Below, in pieces: positions 17,085 through 25,571 of a stretch of 64,000 bases of DNA (position 1 is its first letter; each line of letters opens with the position of its first letter). Both the position numbers and the translations under genes were made by a program. The stretch lies in the NCBI RefSeq assembly GCF_030316855.1, contig NZ_JASZYR010000008.1, positions 62,001-126,000 of the forward strand. Direction: 5' to 3'. Source of the stretch: Variovorax sp. J22P240 (GTDB lineage: Bacteria; Pseudomonadota; Gammaproteobacteria; Burkholderiales; Burkholderiaceae_C). Under the pieces are notes generated by a model. It was given only the letters and a program-made list of their open reading frames with translations, did no database searches and was not told the origin of the DNA.

Positions 17085-18056
17085 ATGAAACGACGCGCCT
17101 TCGTCCTCGCGCTTCCCCCGACCCTCGTCGGACTGCACGGACTGGCCCACGCCCAGGGCTATCCGAACAAGCCCATCCGCTACATCGTGCCGGTGTCCGC
17201 CGGCGGCGGCAGCGACATGATCGGCCGCACCGTCACCGAGCGCTGGGGCAAGGTGCTGAACCAGACCTTCGTGGTGGACAACCAGGCCGGCGGCGGCGGC
17301 GTGATCGCCTCGCAGAACACCGCACGCTCGCCCGCGGACGGCTACACGCTGATGCAGGGCTATGTCGCCACCCACGGCACCGCACCCGCCACGCGTCGCC
17401 TGCCCTATGACGCGGTCAAGGACTTCACGCCCATCGGCATGATCGGCGGCACGCCCAACGTGCTGGTGGTCAATGCCGATGTGCCGGCCAAGGACTTCAA
17501 GCAGTTCGTCGCCTACGTGAAGGCCAACCCGAGCAAGGTCAGCTATGGCTCCTCCGGCGCGGGCTCGCTCACCCACCTGACGATGGAGCTGTTCAAGCAG
17601 CAGGTCGGGGTATTCATGGTGCATGTGCCCTATCGCGGCATCGCACCGGCGTTCACCGACCTCGTGGGCGGGCAGACCCAGGTGATGTTCCCGGGCCTTG
17701 CCGCGGCGATGCCGCACCTCAAGTCGGGGCGCGTGCGCGCACTGGCCGTCACGGGTCTGACGCGCCATCCCGCGGTGCCGGACGTGCCGACGCTCGAAGA
17801 ACTGGGCCTCAAGGGCTTCGACGCCATGCAGTGGTATGGCGTGGTCGGCCCGGCCAACATGCCCGCGGACGTCGTCCGCCAGCTCAACGAATCGCTCAAC
17901 ACGGTGCTCAAGGCGCCGGACCTGCGCGACAAGCTGTCGGTCGAAGCCGTCGAGCCCATGCCCATGAGCCCCCAGGAGTTCTCCGACTACATCCGCGCCG
18001 ACATCACGCGATGGACCAAGCTCGCCCGCGACCGCAAGATCGAACTCGACAACTAG
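17085..18056 (+). CDS. Tripartite tricarboxylate transporter (Bug/TctC) substrate-binding protein
   Basis: 323 residues with a signal peptide that has Tat-like KRRAF at its start and ends near HAQG, giving a periplasmic receptor. Bug motifs include YPNKPIRYIVPVSAGGGSDMIGR, VVDNQAGGGGVIAS, ADGYTLMQGY, MVHVPYRGIAPAFTDL and QWYGVVGPANMP. An AGGAGA ribosome site precedes ATG 17085. It lies between the GntR gene and the MmgE/PrpD gene and probably captures the carboxylate that the divergent operons degrade. It differs clearly from the Bug protein at 12202-13173, so two ligands or two affinities are possible. No TctAB channel is nearby. Confidence 0.92.
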   Translation: MKRRAFVLALPPTLVGLHGLAHAQGYPNKPIRYIVPVSAGGGSDMIGRTVTERWGKVLNQTFVVDNQAGGGGVIASQNTARSPADGYTLMQGYVATHGTAPATRRLPYDAVKDFTPIGMIGGTPNVLVVNADVPAKDFKQFVAYVKANPSKVSYGSSGAGSLTHLTMELFKQQVGVFMVHVPYRGIAPAFTDLVGGQTQVMFPGLAAAMPHLKSGRVRALAVTGLTRHPAVPDVPTLEELGLKGFDAMQWYGVVGPANMPADVVRQLNESLNTVLKAPDLRDKLSVEAVEPMPMSPQEFSDYIRADITRWTKLARDRKIELDN

Positions 18057-18109
18057 CGCGCCACCACCTTTCGCACTTTTTCTTTCAACCTTCCAGCTAG
18101 AGCTTTCAC

Positions 18110-19480
18110 ATGGCACGCAATACTCAGGTCGCAGCCGACCACAACGCCCCTCCCGTCACCCGCATCCTGGCCGAGTACGTGGCCGGCCACGCCTCGCGCG
18201 GCTGGAGCGACGCGGTAGACCACGAGGCTCATCGCACTTTCCTCAACTGGCTGGGTTGCGCCGTCGGCGCCGCGCGCCACGAGGCCGTCGAAGCCGCGCT
18301 GGCCGCGGTGCAGGAACTTCAGCCCGCGCCGCAAGCCGCCGTGCTCGGCCGCGCCGAGAGAGTCGACATCGCGAACGCGGCGATGCTCAACGGCATCAGC
18401 TCGCACACCTTCGACTTCGACGACACGCACCTCAAGACCATCATCCATCCGGCCGGTCCGGTGGCCTCGGCCGTGCTGGCGTTGGCCGAGCACACCGGTG
18501 CGAGCGGCCGCGCCGTGCTCGACGCGCTGGTGCTCGGCATCGACGTGGCGTGCCGCCTGGGCAACACGGTCTATCCCGACCACTACGACCGCGGCTGGCA
18601 CATCACCGGCACCACCGGCATGTTCGGCGCGGCCGCGGCCTGCGCGCGCCTGCTGGGTCTGGATGCGGACCGCACCGCGATGGCGCTCGGCATCGCCGCA
18701 TCGCAACCGGTCGGCCTGCGCGAGCAGTTCGGCACCATGACCAAGCCCTTCCATCCCGGCGGCGCGGCACGCGCCGGCCTGATGGCTGCGCTGATGGCCA
18801 AGCACGGCTACACCGCGAGCCCAAAGGCGATCGAGGCGCCGCGCGGCTGGGCTCAGGTGGTGTCCACCAAGTACGCGTGGAACGAAGTCACCGACGAGCT
18901 GGGCGAGCGCTTCGAGATCTCCTTCAACAGCTACAAGCCCTTCGCCTGCGGCATCGTGATTCACCCGAGCATCGACGCCTGCGTGCAATTGCGCGAGCGC
19001 GGCATCAAGCCCGAGCAGATCGAGCGCATCGAACTCAAGGTGCACTCGCTGGTGCTCGAACTCACCGGCAAGAAGGAACCGGCCGACGGCCTGCAAGGCA
19101 AGTTCAGCGTGTACCACGGCTGTGCGGCCGGCCTGGTGTTCGGCCGTGCGGCCGAAGAGGAATTCGCCGACGACATCGTGAACCGCCCCGACGTCGTCGC
19201 ACTGCGCCGCAAGGTCGTGGCAACGGTGGACGACAGCATCGACGAAGCCAGCGCCGACGTGACGGCCGTGCTCACCGATGGCCGCCGCGAGCATGTGTTC
19301 GTCGAACACGCGATCGGCTCGCTGCAGCGCCCGATGAGCGATGCCGACCTGGAGCGCAAGTTCCACGGCCTCTCCGACGGCATCCTCGGCGCGCAGCGGA
19401 CTTCCGACCTGCTGGCCGCGTGCTGGTCGCTCGGCAAGGCCGCGGACGTTCGCGTCCTGACCAGCCTCGCGCGCCCGTAG
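18110..19480 (+). CDS. MmgE/PrpD family protein
   Basis: 456 residues, matching the MmgE/PrpD family (2-methylcitrate dehydratase, cis-aconitate decarboxylase and related enzymes). Motifs include FLNWLGCAVGAARHEAVEAA near the N-terminus, ANAAMLNGISSHTFDFDDTH, a helical domain with HITGTTGMFGAAAA, and the FKPF-like SYKPFACGIVIHP substrate region followed by VYHGCAAGL. PrpD enzymes dehydrate or isomerise tricarboxylates without an iron-sulfur cluster. With CoA-transferase, crotonase and Bug proteins close by, a role in breakdown of a branched di- or tricarboxylate is plausible but not proven. The gap before it (18057-18109) shows no strong ribosome site. Confidence 0.9.
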   Translation: MARNTQVAADHNAPPVTRILAEYVAGHASRGWSDAVDHEAHRTFLNWLGCAVGAARHEAVEAALAAVQELQPAPQAAVLGRAERVDIANAAMLNGISSHTFDFDDTHLKTIIHPAGPVASAVLALAEHTGASGRAVLDALVLGIDVACRLGNTVYPDHYDRGWHITGTTGMFGAAAACARLLGLDADRTAMALGIAASQPVGLREQFGTMTKPFHPGGAARAGLMAALMAKHGYTASPKAIEAPRGWAQVVSTKYAWNEVTDELGERFEISFNSYKPFACGIVIHPSIDACVQLRERGIKPEQIERIELKVHSLVLELTGKKEPADGLQGKFSVYHGCAAGLVFGRAAEEEFADDIVNRPDVVALRRKVVATVDDSIDEASADVTAVLTDGRREHVFVEHAIGSLQRPMSDADLERKFHGLSDGILGAQRTSDLLAACWSLGKAADVRVLTSLARP

Positions 19481-19548
19481 TCCATTTTTCCCAAGGTCCG
19501 CGCGCGACCACAGCGCGCGGCACATCAACGAGAGATCGAAAGAGGCAC

Positions 19549-20418
19549 ATGAAGAAACTCAGCTCCCTCCTTGCAGCCGCCGCCATCACCGCCGCCCTCG
19601 CCGGGTGCGCCGGCACCGCCATGCAGGCGCCCGCGCTGCAGCCCGCGCAACCGGGGACCATCGCCGCGGGCAAGGCCGAAGTGCTCTGGCTCGGCCAGGC
19701 CACCATGCGCATCACCACGCCCGGCGGCAAGGTCATCGTGATCGACCCGTGGCTCACCACCAACCCGAAGACGCCGGCCGCCTTCAAGCAGCTGAATGCA
19801 CTGGGCAAGGTCGACCTGATCCTGGTGACGCACGCGCACTACGACCACTTCAATGACGCGCCGGCGCTCGCGAAGCTGAACAACGCGCCGGTCTACAACG
19901 CCGGCGGTATGGGAGCGGCCATCGTGAGCCTGGGCATCCTGCCCACGGCGCAGGTGCAGCGCTTCGGCAAGAGCGGCACGGTCGCGCCCTTCGGCCCGAC
20001 CGGTGTGAAGATCACCGCCGTCCATGCCGAGCATTCGTCCGAACTGGTGTGGAAGAACCCCGCCACCGACAAGGAGGAAACGCACTTCGGCGGCGAGCCG
20101 GTGGGCTACATCATCGAGCTGGAGAACGGCTTCAAGATCTGGCACATGGGCGATACGGGCCTGTACGGCGACATGAAGCTGATCGGCGAAACGTACAAGC
20201 CCGACCTGGTGCTGATCCCGATCGGCGGCCACTTCACCATGGGGCCGCAGGATGCCGCCACCGCCGTACGCGACATGATCAAGCCCCGCTACGCAATCCC
20301 GATGCACTACGGCACCTTCCCGCTGCTGCGCGGAACGCCGGCCGAGTTCACGTCGGCGCTCGGCGCTTCCACGACGCGGGTGCTGGTGCCCGAGCCGGGC
20401 CAGAAGGTCGACTTCTGA
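19549..20418 (+). CDS. Lipoprotein with metallo-beta-lactamase fold (UPF0173-like hydrolase)
   Basis: 289 residues from ATG 19549, preceded by AAAGAGG. A lipoprotein signal is visible: hydrophobic ITAALAGC with the lipobox Cys near residue 20. The rest is a metallo-beta-lactamase fold: LWLGQATMRI, VIDPWLTTNP, the zinc motif THAHYDHF, a later His in AVHAEHSS, the MGDTGLYGD aspartate loop, and MHYGTFPLL at the end. Most UPF0173/YtkL-like proteins are cytoplasmic, so lipid anchoring in the envelope is unusual. Its stop overlaps the next start by one base (TGATG), coupling it to a periplasmic binding protein. The substrate is unknown; a lactone or ester hydrolase is possible. Confidence 0.87.
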   Translation: MKKLSSLLAAAAITAALAGCAGTAMQAPALQPAQPGTIAAGKAEVLWLGQATMRITTPGGKVIVIDPWLTTNPKTPAAFKQLNALGKVDLILVTHAHYDHFNDAPALAKLNNAPVYNAGGMGAAIVSLGILPTAQVQRFGKSGTVAPFGPTGVKITAVHAEHSSELVWKNPATDKEETHFGGEPVGYIIELENGFKIWHMGDTGLYGDMKLIGETYKPDLVLIPIGGHFTMGPQDAATAVRDMIKPRYAIPMHYGTFPLLRGTPAEFTSALGASTTRVLVPEPGQKVDF

Positions 20419-21224
20419 TGGACGCCGCACGCCGCTCCTTCTGTGCCGCGGGCGGGCTGCTGCTGGCCGGTTGCGCGAGCACCCGGCCGGACACGCGCGC
20501 GGCGGCCAGGGCCGAGTTGGGAGCCACGGGCAAGCTGCGCGCCGCCATCAACTTCGGCAACCCGATCCTCGCAAGCAAGGACGCAGCCGGCGAGCCGCGC
20601 GGCGTGTCGGTGGACCTCGCGCGCGAGGCGGGCCGACGCCTCGACCTGCCGGTCGAGCTCGTGCTCTTCAACTCCGCGGGCAACGTGGTGGAAGCGGTCA
20701 AGGCGCGCCAAGTCGACCTCGCGTTCGTCGCGATCGACCCGGTCCGCGCGGCGGACATGGAATACACGGCGCCCTACGTGATCATCGAAGGCGCCTACCT
20801 GGTGCGCAACAACTCGCCGCTTCAGCGCAACGAGGAAGTGGACCGCCCCGGCACACGCGTAGCCGTGGGCCGGGGCAGCGCCTACGACCTGTTCCTGACG
20901 CGCGAGCTGAAGTCCGCCTCCCTGGTGCGCGCCCCGACCTCGCCTGAAGTGACCAACCTGTTCCTCGCCCAGAACCTCGAAGTGGCCGCCGGCGTGAAGC
21001 AGCAGCTGGAAGCGGATGCGAAGCGGGTGGGCGGCGTGCGCCTGCTGCCCAGGCGCTTCATGGTCATCGAACAGGCCATGGGCGTGCCAAAGGGCCGTGT
21101 CGCATCGCAGGCGTGGCTCAGCGGTTTCATCGAGGAGATGAAGGCCTCGGGCTTCGTGGCGGACTCGCTGAAGAAGCACGGCATCGAAGGCGCGGGCGTG
21201 GCGCCTGCCGTTCACCGCACGTAG
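20418..21224 (+). CDS. Family 3 (amino-acid type) extracellular solute-binding lipoprotein
   Basis: 268 residues starting within the stop codon of the upstream hydrolase. The N-terminus ARRSFCAAGGLLLAGC is a lipoprotein signal. The mature part follows the bacterial type 3 binding-protein pattern: GKLRAAINFGNPI, GVSVDLAREAGRRLDLPVE, VEAVKARQVDLAFVAIDPVRAADMEYTAPYVIIEGAYLV and VAVGRGSAYDLFL. There is no ABC permease or ATPase nearby, so it may serve a distant transporter or act as a sensor subunit. The 3' end overlaps, on the opposite strand, 13 bases of a binding-protein gene remnant (21212-21310). Confidence 0.85.
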   Translation: MDAARRSFCAAGGLLLAGCASTRPDTRAAARAELGATGKLRAAINFGNPILASKDAAGEPRGVSVDLAREAGRRLDLPVELVLFNSAGNVVEAVKARQVDLAFVAIDPVRAADMEYTAPYVIIEGAYLVRNNSPLQRNEEVDRPGTRVAVGRGSAYDLFLTRELKSASLVRAPTSPEVTNLFLAQNLEVAAGVKQQLEADAKRVGGVRLLPRRFMVIEQAMGVPKGRVASQAWLSGFIEEMKASGFVADSLKKHGIEGAGVAPAVHRT

Positions 21225-21310
21225 CAACCGCCCAGCCCCACCATCGCCAGTTCGACGAACCGCGACCCATGGTGGTTCTCGGGGCTGTAGTCGACCGTGT
21301 ATCCGCCGCG
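21212..21310 (-). pseudogene. 3' remnant of an ABC transporter substrate-binding protein gene
   Basis: Translating the minus strand in the frame ending at the TGA 21214-21212 gives 32 residues that read like the C-terminus of a periplasmic branched-chain-type binding protein: GGYTVDYSPENHHGSRFVEL, then AMVG and GCYVR before the stop. The combination of an aromatic/Asp strand, NHHGS and FVELA is typical of Peripla_BP_6 proteins (judged from memory of the family). Nothing upstream (21311-21367) continues the protein, and the fragment has no start. It overlaps the end of the family 3 binding-protein gene. It is best explained as a deletion scar of a lost gene. Confidence 0.55.
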
Positions 21311-21367
21311 AGTTGCAGCCGACGGCCTTGAACTGCAACATACGTTGCCCCGCATGGAGGCCACCCA

Positions 21368-22177
21368 ATGAACACCTCTTCAACCTACCTGGCCACGCAA
21401 GGCGATGCGTACGAGCGAGTGATGGGCCGCTGGAGCCGGCAACTTGCGCTTCCCTTCCTGGATTTCGTCGGCACTGCGGAAGGCGATCGCGTGCTCGACG
21501 TCGGCTGCGGCACCGGCCACCTGACTTTCGCGGTGGCCCGGCGGTCCGGCTCAGGCGAGCTTCGGGGCGTCGACCTGGCGCAGCCCTACATCGAGCACGC
21601 GAGGCGCCACAACCAGGATGCGCGCATCGTCTTCGAGGTGGCGGATGCCTGCGCGCTGCCCTTCCCGGACGGCAACTTCGACCGGGTGCTGTCGCTGCTG
21701 GTCTTGCACTTCGTGCCGCAGGCGGAGCAGGCGATCGCCGAGATGCGCCGCGTGGCCAAGCCCGGCGGGGTGGTCGGCGCTGCCGTATGGGACGTTCGAG
21801 GGGGCTTTATCGCGAACCGGATGTTCTTCGACACCGCTGCTGCACTCGATCCCGATGCCAGGGAGCGCCGCGCACGAAACTACACGCGCCCCATGACACG
21901 GCCCGGAGAGCTGCAACGGGCATGGCGCAACGCCGGGTTGAAGGACGTGGTGGAAACCTCCCTGGTCATGCGCATGGAGTTCGCCTCCTTCTCGGACTAC
22001 TGGACGCCCTACGAGGGAAGCGAAGGCCCCGCCGCAGAGTACGTCGCCAGCCTGACGGACGACGGGCGGGAGCGCCTGCGAGGTGCCCTCGAGGCAGCCT
22101 ATCTCGACGGCGACGCCGATGGGCCTCGCTCCTATGCTGCACTGGCGTGGGCCGTGAAGGGGACGACACCCTCTTGA
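21368..22177 (+). CDS. Class I SAM-dependent methyltransferase (UbiE/Methyltransf_11 type)
   Basis: 269 residues with the Rossmann methyltransferase motifs: motif I VLDVGCGTGHLTFAV (about residues 43-57), motif II GVDLAQPYIEHAR, DACALPFPDGNFDRVLSLLVLHF as the DxxxLPF/post-motif block, and RVAKPGGVVGAAVW as motif III. It resembles small-molecule methyltransferases; the substrate cannot be read. GGAGG lies 8-9 bases before ATG 21368. The short region before it holds a GCAAC-ATAC-GTTGC inverted repeat (21335-21348), a possible operator. It is not obviously part of the preceding operon. Confidence 0.87.
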   Translation: MNTSSTYLATQGDAYERVMGRWSRQLALPFLDFVGTAEGDRVLDVGCGTGHLTFAVARRSGSGELRGVDLAQPYIEHARRHNQDARIVFEVADACALPFPDGNFDRVLSLLVLHFVPQAEQAIAEMRRVAKPGGVVGAAVWDVRGGFIANRMFFDTAAALDPDARERRARNYTRPMTRPGELQRAWRNAGLKDVVETSLVMRMEFASFSDYWTPYEGSEGPAAEYVASLTDDGRERLRGALEAAYLDGDADGPRSYAALAWAVKGTTPS

Positions 22178-22261
22178 GATGCGCCAAACTGCCTCATTGC
22201 GTGCGCCGTTGCGATTCACTTTGGTGCGGCGTATCGTGACTGCACCCTGAAGGAGCAGAAC

Positions 22262-22621
22262 ATGCCCTCACGAAGAAGTCATCTCGGAGGCGGACCAGCC
22301 CGGGGCATGCCGCCGATACCCCCGTTGGGCTATCCCATGGAAATGACGAAGCCATCGGATGCCGAGTTGTGCGAACGCGCAGTCCAGGCCATCTGGCGCA
22401 GTCTGGATGAGCATGATCTCGTGGACGAGCAGGTGCGACAGGAACTCGCGAGGGTCCTCGAGCCGCTGACCGCCCTGCCCTTGGGGGATCGTCCTCAGCG
22501 CTTGATCAACACCTTGAAGTTGCCCAACCCGATCGATGCGTCCCACCTGTATTGGCTCACACGCCGCCTTCTGACTCTCGTGCCCGAACTTCAAGCCACG
22601 GCGATGGCACGCAAGCTCTAG
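22262..22621 (+). CDS. Small hypothetical protein
   Basis: 119 residues that I do not recognise. A good AAGGAG site six bases before ATG 22262 supports translation. The first 25 residues are Pro/Gly-rich and basic; if an internal ATG (22337 or 22343) is used the protein would be about 93 residues. The remainder is predicted helical and soluble, with an acidic, amphipathic stretch (DAELCERAVQAIW, DEQVRQELARVLEPL) and no signal or membrane segment. It precedes a VOC-family gene on the same strand by 23 bases and could be co-transcribed. Confidence 0.55.
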   Translation: MPSRRSHLGGGPARGMPPIPPLGYPMEMTKPSDAELCERAVQAIWRSLDEHDLVDEQVRQELARVLEPLTALPLGDRPQRLINTLKLPNPIDASHLYWLTRRLLTLVPELQATAMARKL

Positions 22622-22644
22622 GTGCCCAGAGAACGGCTCCCACC

Positions 22645-23043
22645 ATGTCGGACATCGGCCTGACGCATGTCGCGCTTCCCGTGCACTCTCTCGCGGCCAG
22701 CGTGGCTTTCTATTCAAAGTACGCCGGTATGCAAGCTGTGCATTCACGCCCGGGGGTCGTTTGGGTCAGTGACCGCACAAGACCTTTCGCCGTCGTTCTG
22801 ATCGAAACTGCGAACGAAATCAAACCGCTGCTGCCGATGGCGCACCTGGGCGTCGGAGTGCGTTCCCGGGAAGAAGTCGATCGGCTCTGTCAACTTGCAC
22901 GAGAGGAGCAATGCCTGGCTCGAGAACCCGTGGATTCAGGTCCTCCGGTTGGCTACTGGGCGTTGCTGCGGGATCCGGACGGTCACACGCTGGAGGTTGC
23001 GTATGGTCAGGAACTGGGTCACACAGTCGAGGACGCGGGCTGA
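22645..23043 (+). CDS. VOC family protein (glyoxalase/bleomycin-resistance/dioxygenase fold)
   Basis: 132 residues from ATG 22645; an in-frame ATG at 22552 overlaps the upstream gene and gives an unlike N-terminus. The fold is recognisable from LTHVALPVHSLAASVAFYSKYAGM at the start and LLRDPDGHTLEVAYGQEL at the end, the paired beta-alpha-beta modules of the VOC superfamily. Metal-ligand-type residues are His in LTHVALP, His in MAHLGVGV and Glu in LEVAYG, so a metal-dependent lyase, dioxygenase or resistance function is possible. No specific substrate is suggested by the neighbours. Confidence 0.82.
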   Translation: MSDIGLTHVALPVHSLAASVAFYSKYAGMQAVHSRPGVVWVSDRTRPFAVVLIETANEIKPLLPMAHLGVGVRSREEVDRLCQLAREEQCLAREPVDSGPPVGYWALLRDPDGHTLEVAYGQELGHTVEDAG

Positions 23044-23072
23044 CCTTCGCGCAGTGCAGCGACAATTCACGC

Positions 23073-23357
23073 ATGGCTCAAGGCAAGCGCATCTCTGCAG
23101 ACATCGACAGCAACGCCCTTCGGGCCATCAAGGACATGGGTGCGGCCGCCAAGCTGGCCCGGACCAGTGCCGGCGATGGCCAAGCCACCGCGGCGGCCCG
23201 GCTGGGCGTGCACGTCCAAACGATCGCCCGGATCGAATCCGGTGAACCCGGCGTCGCAATCGGTCACGTGCTGGGGATGCTTGCGCTATACGGCATCACC
23301 ACGACGTTGCAGTCTCCTCCGGAGTCTTCAGCGAAATGCGCGGTCACCGAGGCTTAG
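23073..23357 (+). CDS. XRE/HipB-like helix-turn-helix regulator
   Basis: 94 residues from ATG 23073; the frame runs further upstream, but that segment overlaps the VOC gene. The central helix-turn-helix reads QATAAARLGVHVQTIARIESGEP, with the GVAIGHVLGMLALYGI helix that follows in HipB-type proteins (FDTLLRVLRALGL-like pattern). It is a small cytoplasmic DNA-binding protein; no HipA or other toxin gene is adjacent. The 3' end overlaps the start of the YihY-family gene by 22 bases. Confidence 0.78.
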   Translation: MAQGKRISADIDSNALRAIKDMGAAAKLARTSAGDGQATAAARLGVHVQTIARIESGEPGVAIGHVLGMLALYGITTTLQSPPESSAKCAVTEA

Positions 23358-24199
23358 TCGCGTCGCCGCAATACATGTTCAGCCTGACCCGTCTGACGAT
23401 CCAACGCGCCAGGAAAGAGCGCTTGCCCCAGGTTGCAGGGAGCCTGACGTTCACAACCTTGCTGTCCATCGTGCCTTTGCTGGCCGCGAGCTTCGTTCTG
23501 TTCACGCAGTTCCCGGTCTTCAGGCGATTCAAGGACGCGCTCCAAGAGTTCTTGTTGAGCAGGCTGCTTCCGGCGGACATCGCACGCACGGTCCTCAAGT
23601 ACCTGACCCAGTTCGCCTCGAACGCCAGCAGCCTGACGTGGGTCGGCTCGCTCTTCTTGCTGGGCACAGCCATCGCGATGTTGCTGACCGTCGAGAATGC
23701 ACTGAACCAGATGTGGGAGGTCCGAAAGAATCGGCCGTTCTTCAAGAGGGTCGGCTTGTACCTGTTGATGTTGGTGGTCGGGCCTCCCGTTCTGGGTCTG
23801 AGTCTCTGGGCAACGTCGTACCTCCTGGGCAATTCCAAGGGGTTGATCGGCGCGCTGCCACCATCGCTCGCATTCGTGGTCGACCTCGGTCCGCTCATGC
23901 TCGGCGTGATCGCACTGACGAGCATGTTCTACCTCGTTCCGAACACCAAGGTCCGGCTGCGCGACGCCGCTGCGGGGGGCTTGATCGCCAGCATGGCCTT
24001 CGAACTGGGCAAGCGCGGCTTCACTGCCTACCTCGTCAAGGTGCCAACCTACAAGGCACTGTACGGGGCGTTCGCCACTCTCCCCATGTTCCTGCTGTGG
24101 GTGTACTTCTCGTGGCTGGTCACGCTGGTCGCCGCCATGTTGGCGGCCAACCTGGCGCTCACTCGACGGCGTTCGGGAGGCAAGGTCGCTCGAGCCTAG
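23336..24199 (+). CDS. YihY/virulence factor BrkB family membrane protein
   Basis: 287 residues. The N-terminal RARKERLPQVAGSLTFTTLLSIVPLLA is the signature start of YihY/BrkB proteins, followed by about six hydrophobic segments (residues about 40-60, 100-120, 135-155, 175-200, 205-225, 245-270). PTYKALYGAFATLPMFLLWVYFSWLVTL is the conserved C-terminal segment. This family was once called ribonuclease BN, wrongly; its molecular role is unknown. ATG 23336 overlaps the upstream regulator gene by 22 bases; ATG 23375 would also leave the conserved core intact. Confidence 0.9.
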   Translation: MRGHRGLVASPQYMFSLTRLTIQRARKERLPQVAGSLTFTTLLSIVPLLAASFVLFTQFPVFRRFKDALQEFLLSRLLPADIARTVLKYLTQFASNASSLTWVGSLFLLGTAIAMLLTVENALNQMWEVRKNRPFFKRVGLYLLMLVVGPPVLGLSLWATSYLLGNSKGLIGALPPSLAFVVDLGPLMLGVIALTSMFYLVPNTKVRLRDAAAGGLIASMAFELGKRGFTAYLVKVPTYKALYGAFATLPMFLLWVYFSWLVTLVAAMLAANLALTRRRSGGKVARA

Positions 24200-24246
24200 T
24201 GCGCCGATGAGGGGATACTACGTCGCCCCCCAGACCTGTTCCCGCA

Positions 24247-25494
24247 ATGTCCCTGACCCTCCTTTTCCTGCAGCTCAGCGTCATCCTGGTCACCGCGCGC
24301 GCCTGCGGCCTTGCGCTGCGCGCGGTGGGTCAACCGATGGTCATTGGCGAGATGGCTGCCGGCATCCTGCTCGGGCCGGTGGTGTTCGGCGCGCTGTTCC
24401 CGCAATGGCATGCGCAACTCTTCCCGCCTGCGTCGCTGCTGGGTTTGTCCTCGCTGGCGACGATGGGCGTGGTCCTGTTCATGTTCATCGTCGGCGCCGA
24501 ACTCCGAGCACCCAGCGGCATGGGGGCCCAACTCAAAGCGGCAGGCTGGGTCGGGCTGTCGAGCATGGCGCTGCCGATGGCGCTGGGCGTGGCGATCGCG
24601 CCGGCGCTGCATCCGTCGCTCGCGCCGCCGGGTGTCGCTTTCTGGCCGTTCGCGCTCTTTCTCGGCGTGGCGCTGTCGATCACGGCTTTCCCGGTCCTGG
24701 CGCGCATCCTCAAGGATCGCAACATGACCCGCACTCGTGTCGGCCAGTTGTCACTGGGCGCCGCAGGAGTGGTCGACGCGCTGGCATGGGTGCTGTTGGC
24801 GCTGGTCATCGCGTTGGCGAGCGCGGGCGCCGGCCTGAAGGGCTTCGTGCGCATCGCGCTGGGACTGGCGGTGCTGGTGGCCGTGGTGTTCCTGATCGTG
24901 AAGCCGCTGCTGGCCAGGCAGCTTCGCAAGCATGCGCCGGACGGCGTACCGTCGCCGATGGTGCTGGCAGCGCTGCTCATCGGCCTCTTCGTTTGCGCCA
25001 TGCTCACCGAATGGCTGCACCTGCATGCGGTGTTCGGTGCGTTCCTGTTCGGCATCGCGCTGCCGCGCGACGACCGGCTGCTGCACGCTCTGGAAAAGCG
25101 GATCGAGCCCTTGTCGATCGTCGTGCTGATGCCAATTTTCTTCGCGCTGGCCGGCCTGGGCACCTCCTCGGGCGCGTTCGGCAGTGCTGGGCTGGGCGCG
25201 CTGGGGCTCATTCTTCTCGTGGCGTGCGTGGGCAAGATCGTGGGCGGTGCGGCTGGCGCGCGCGTGTGCGGCTACGGATGGCGCGAAAGCCTGGCGACCG
25301 GGACGCTCATGAATTCGCGCGGGCTCATGGAGCTCATCGTCATCAAGGTCGGCCTCGATGCCGGACTGATCGGCGCCGAGCTCTTCACAATGCTGCTGGT
25401 GATGGCGCTGGTCACGACGGCCGCGACGGGACCGCTGCTCTCGCTGATCGGCCGGCAGAATCCGGAGCCCATCGACAGGCCGAAGCGCACCTAG
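24247..25494 (+). CDS. Cation:proton antiporter, CPA2 (KefB/NapA-like) family
   Basis: 415 residues with about 12 membrane segments and no C-terminal TrkA-N domain. CPA2 landmarks are VIGEMAAGILLGPVVFG (segment 2), the discontinuous helix region SITAFPVLARILKDRNM, LGAAGVVDALAWVLLAL with the membrane Asp, LTEWLHLHAVFGAFLFGIALPRDDRL, and MNSRGLMELIVIKVGLDAGL. It probably exchanges K+ or Na+ for H+ across the inner membrane. It stands alone: the preceding YihY gene ends 47 bases upstream and the flavoprotein starts 77 bases downstream. Confidence 0.88.
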   Translation: MSLTLLFLQLSVILVTARACGLALRAVGQPMVIGEMAAGILLGPVVFGALFPQWHAQLFPPASLLGLSSLATMGVVLFMFIVGAELRAPSGMGAQLKAAGWVGLSSMALPMALGVAIAPALHPSLAPPGVAFWPFALFLGVALSITAFPVLARILKDRNMTRTRVGQLSLGAAGVVDALAWVLLALVIALASAGAGLKGFVRIALGLAVLVAVVFLIVKPLLARQLRKHAPDGVPSPMVLAALLIGLFVCAMLTEWLHLHAVFGAFLFGIALPRDDRLLHALEKRIEPLSIVVLMPIFFALAGLGTSSGAFGSAGLGALGLILLVACVGKIVGGAAGARVCGYGWRESLATGTLMNSRGLMELIVIKVGLDAGLIGAELFTMLLVMALVTTAATGPLLSLIGRQNPEPIDRPKRT

Positions 25495-25571
25495 ACCCCG
25501 CGACTTCGCAGGGGCATCCTTCATCCGTGGCGACGTTGACGCCGCATATCAATTCAAGAGAGAGTTCCTTC

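Noticed and set aside
23073..23357. A HipBA-type toxin-antitoxin pair based on the HipB-like regulator
   Set aside because: No HipA kinase or other toxin is encoded next to it; the neighbours are a VOC protein and a YihY membrane protein.
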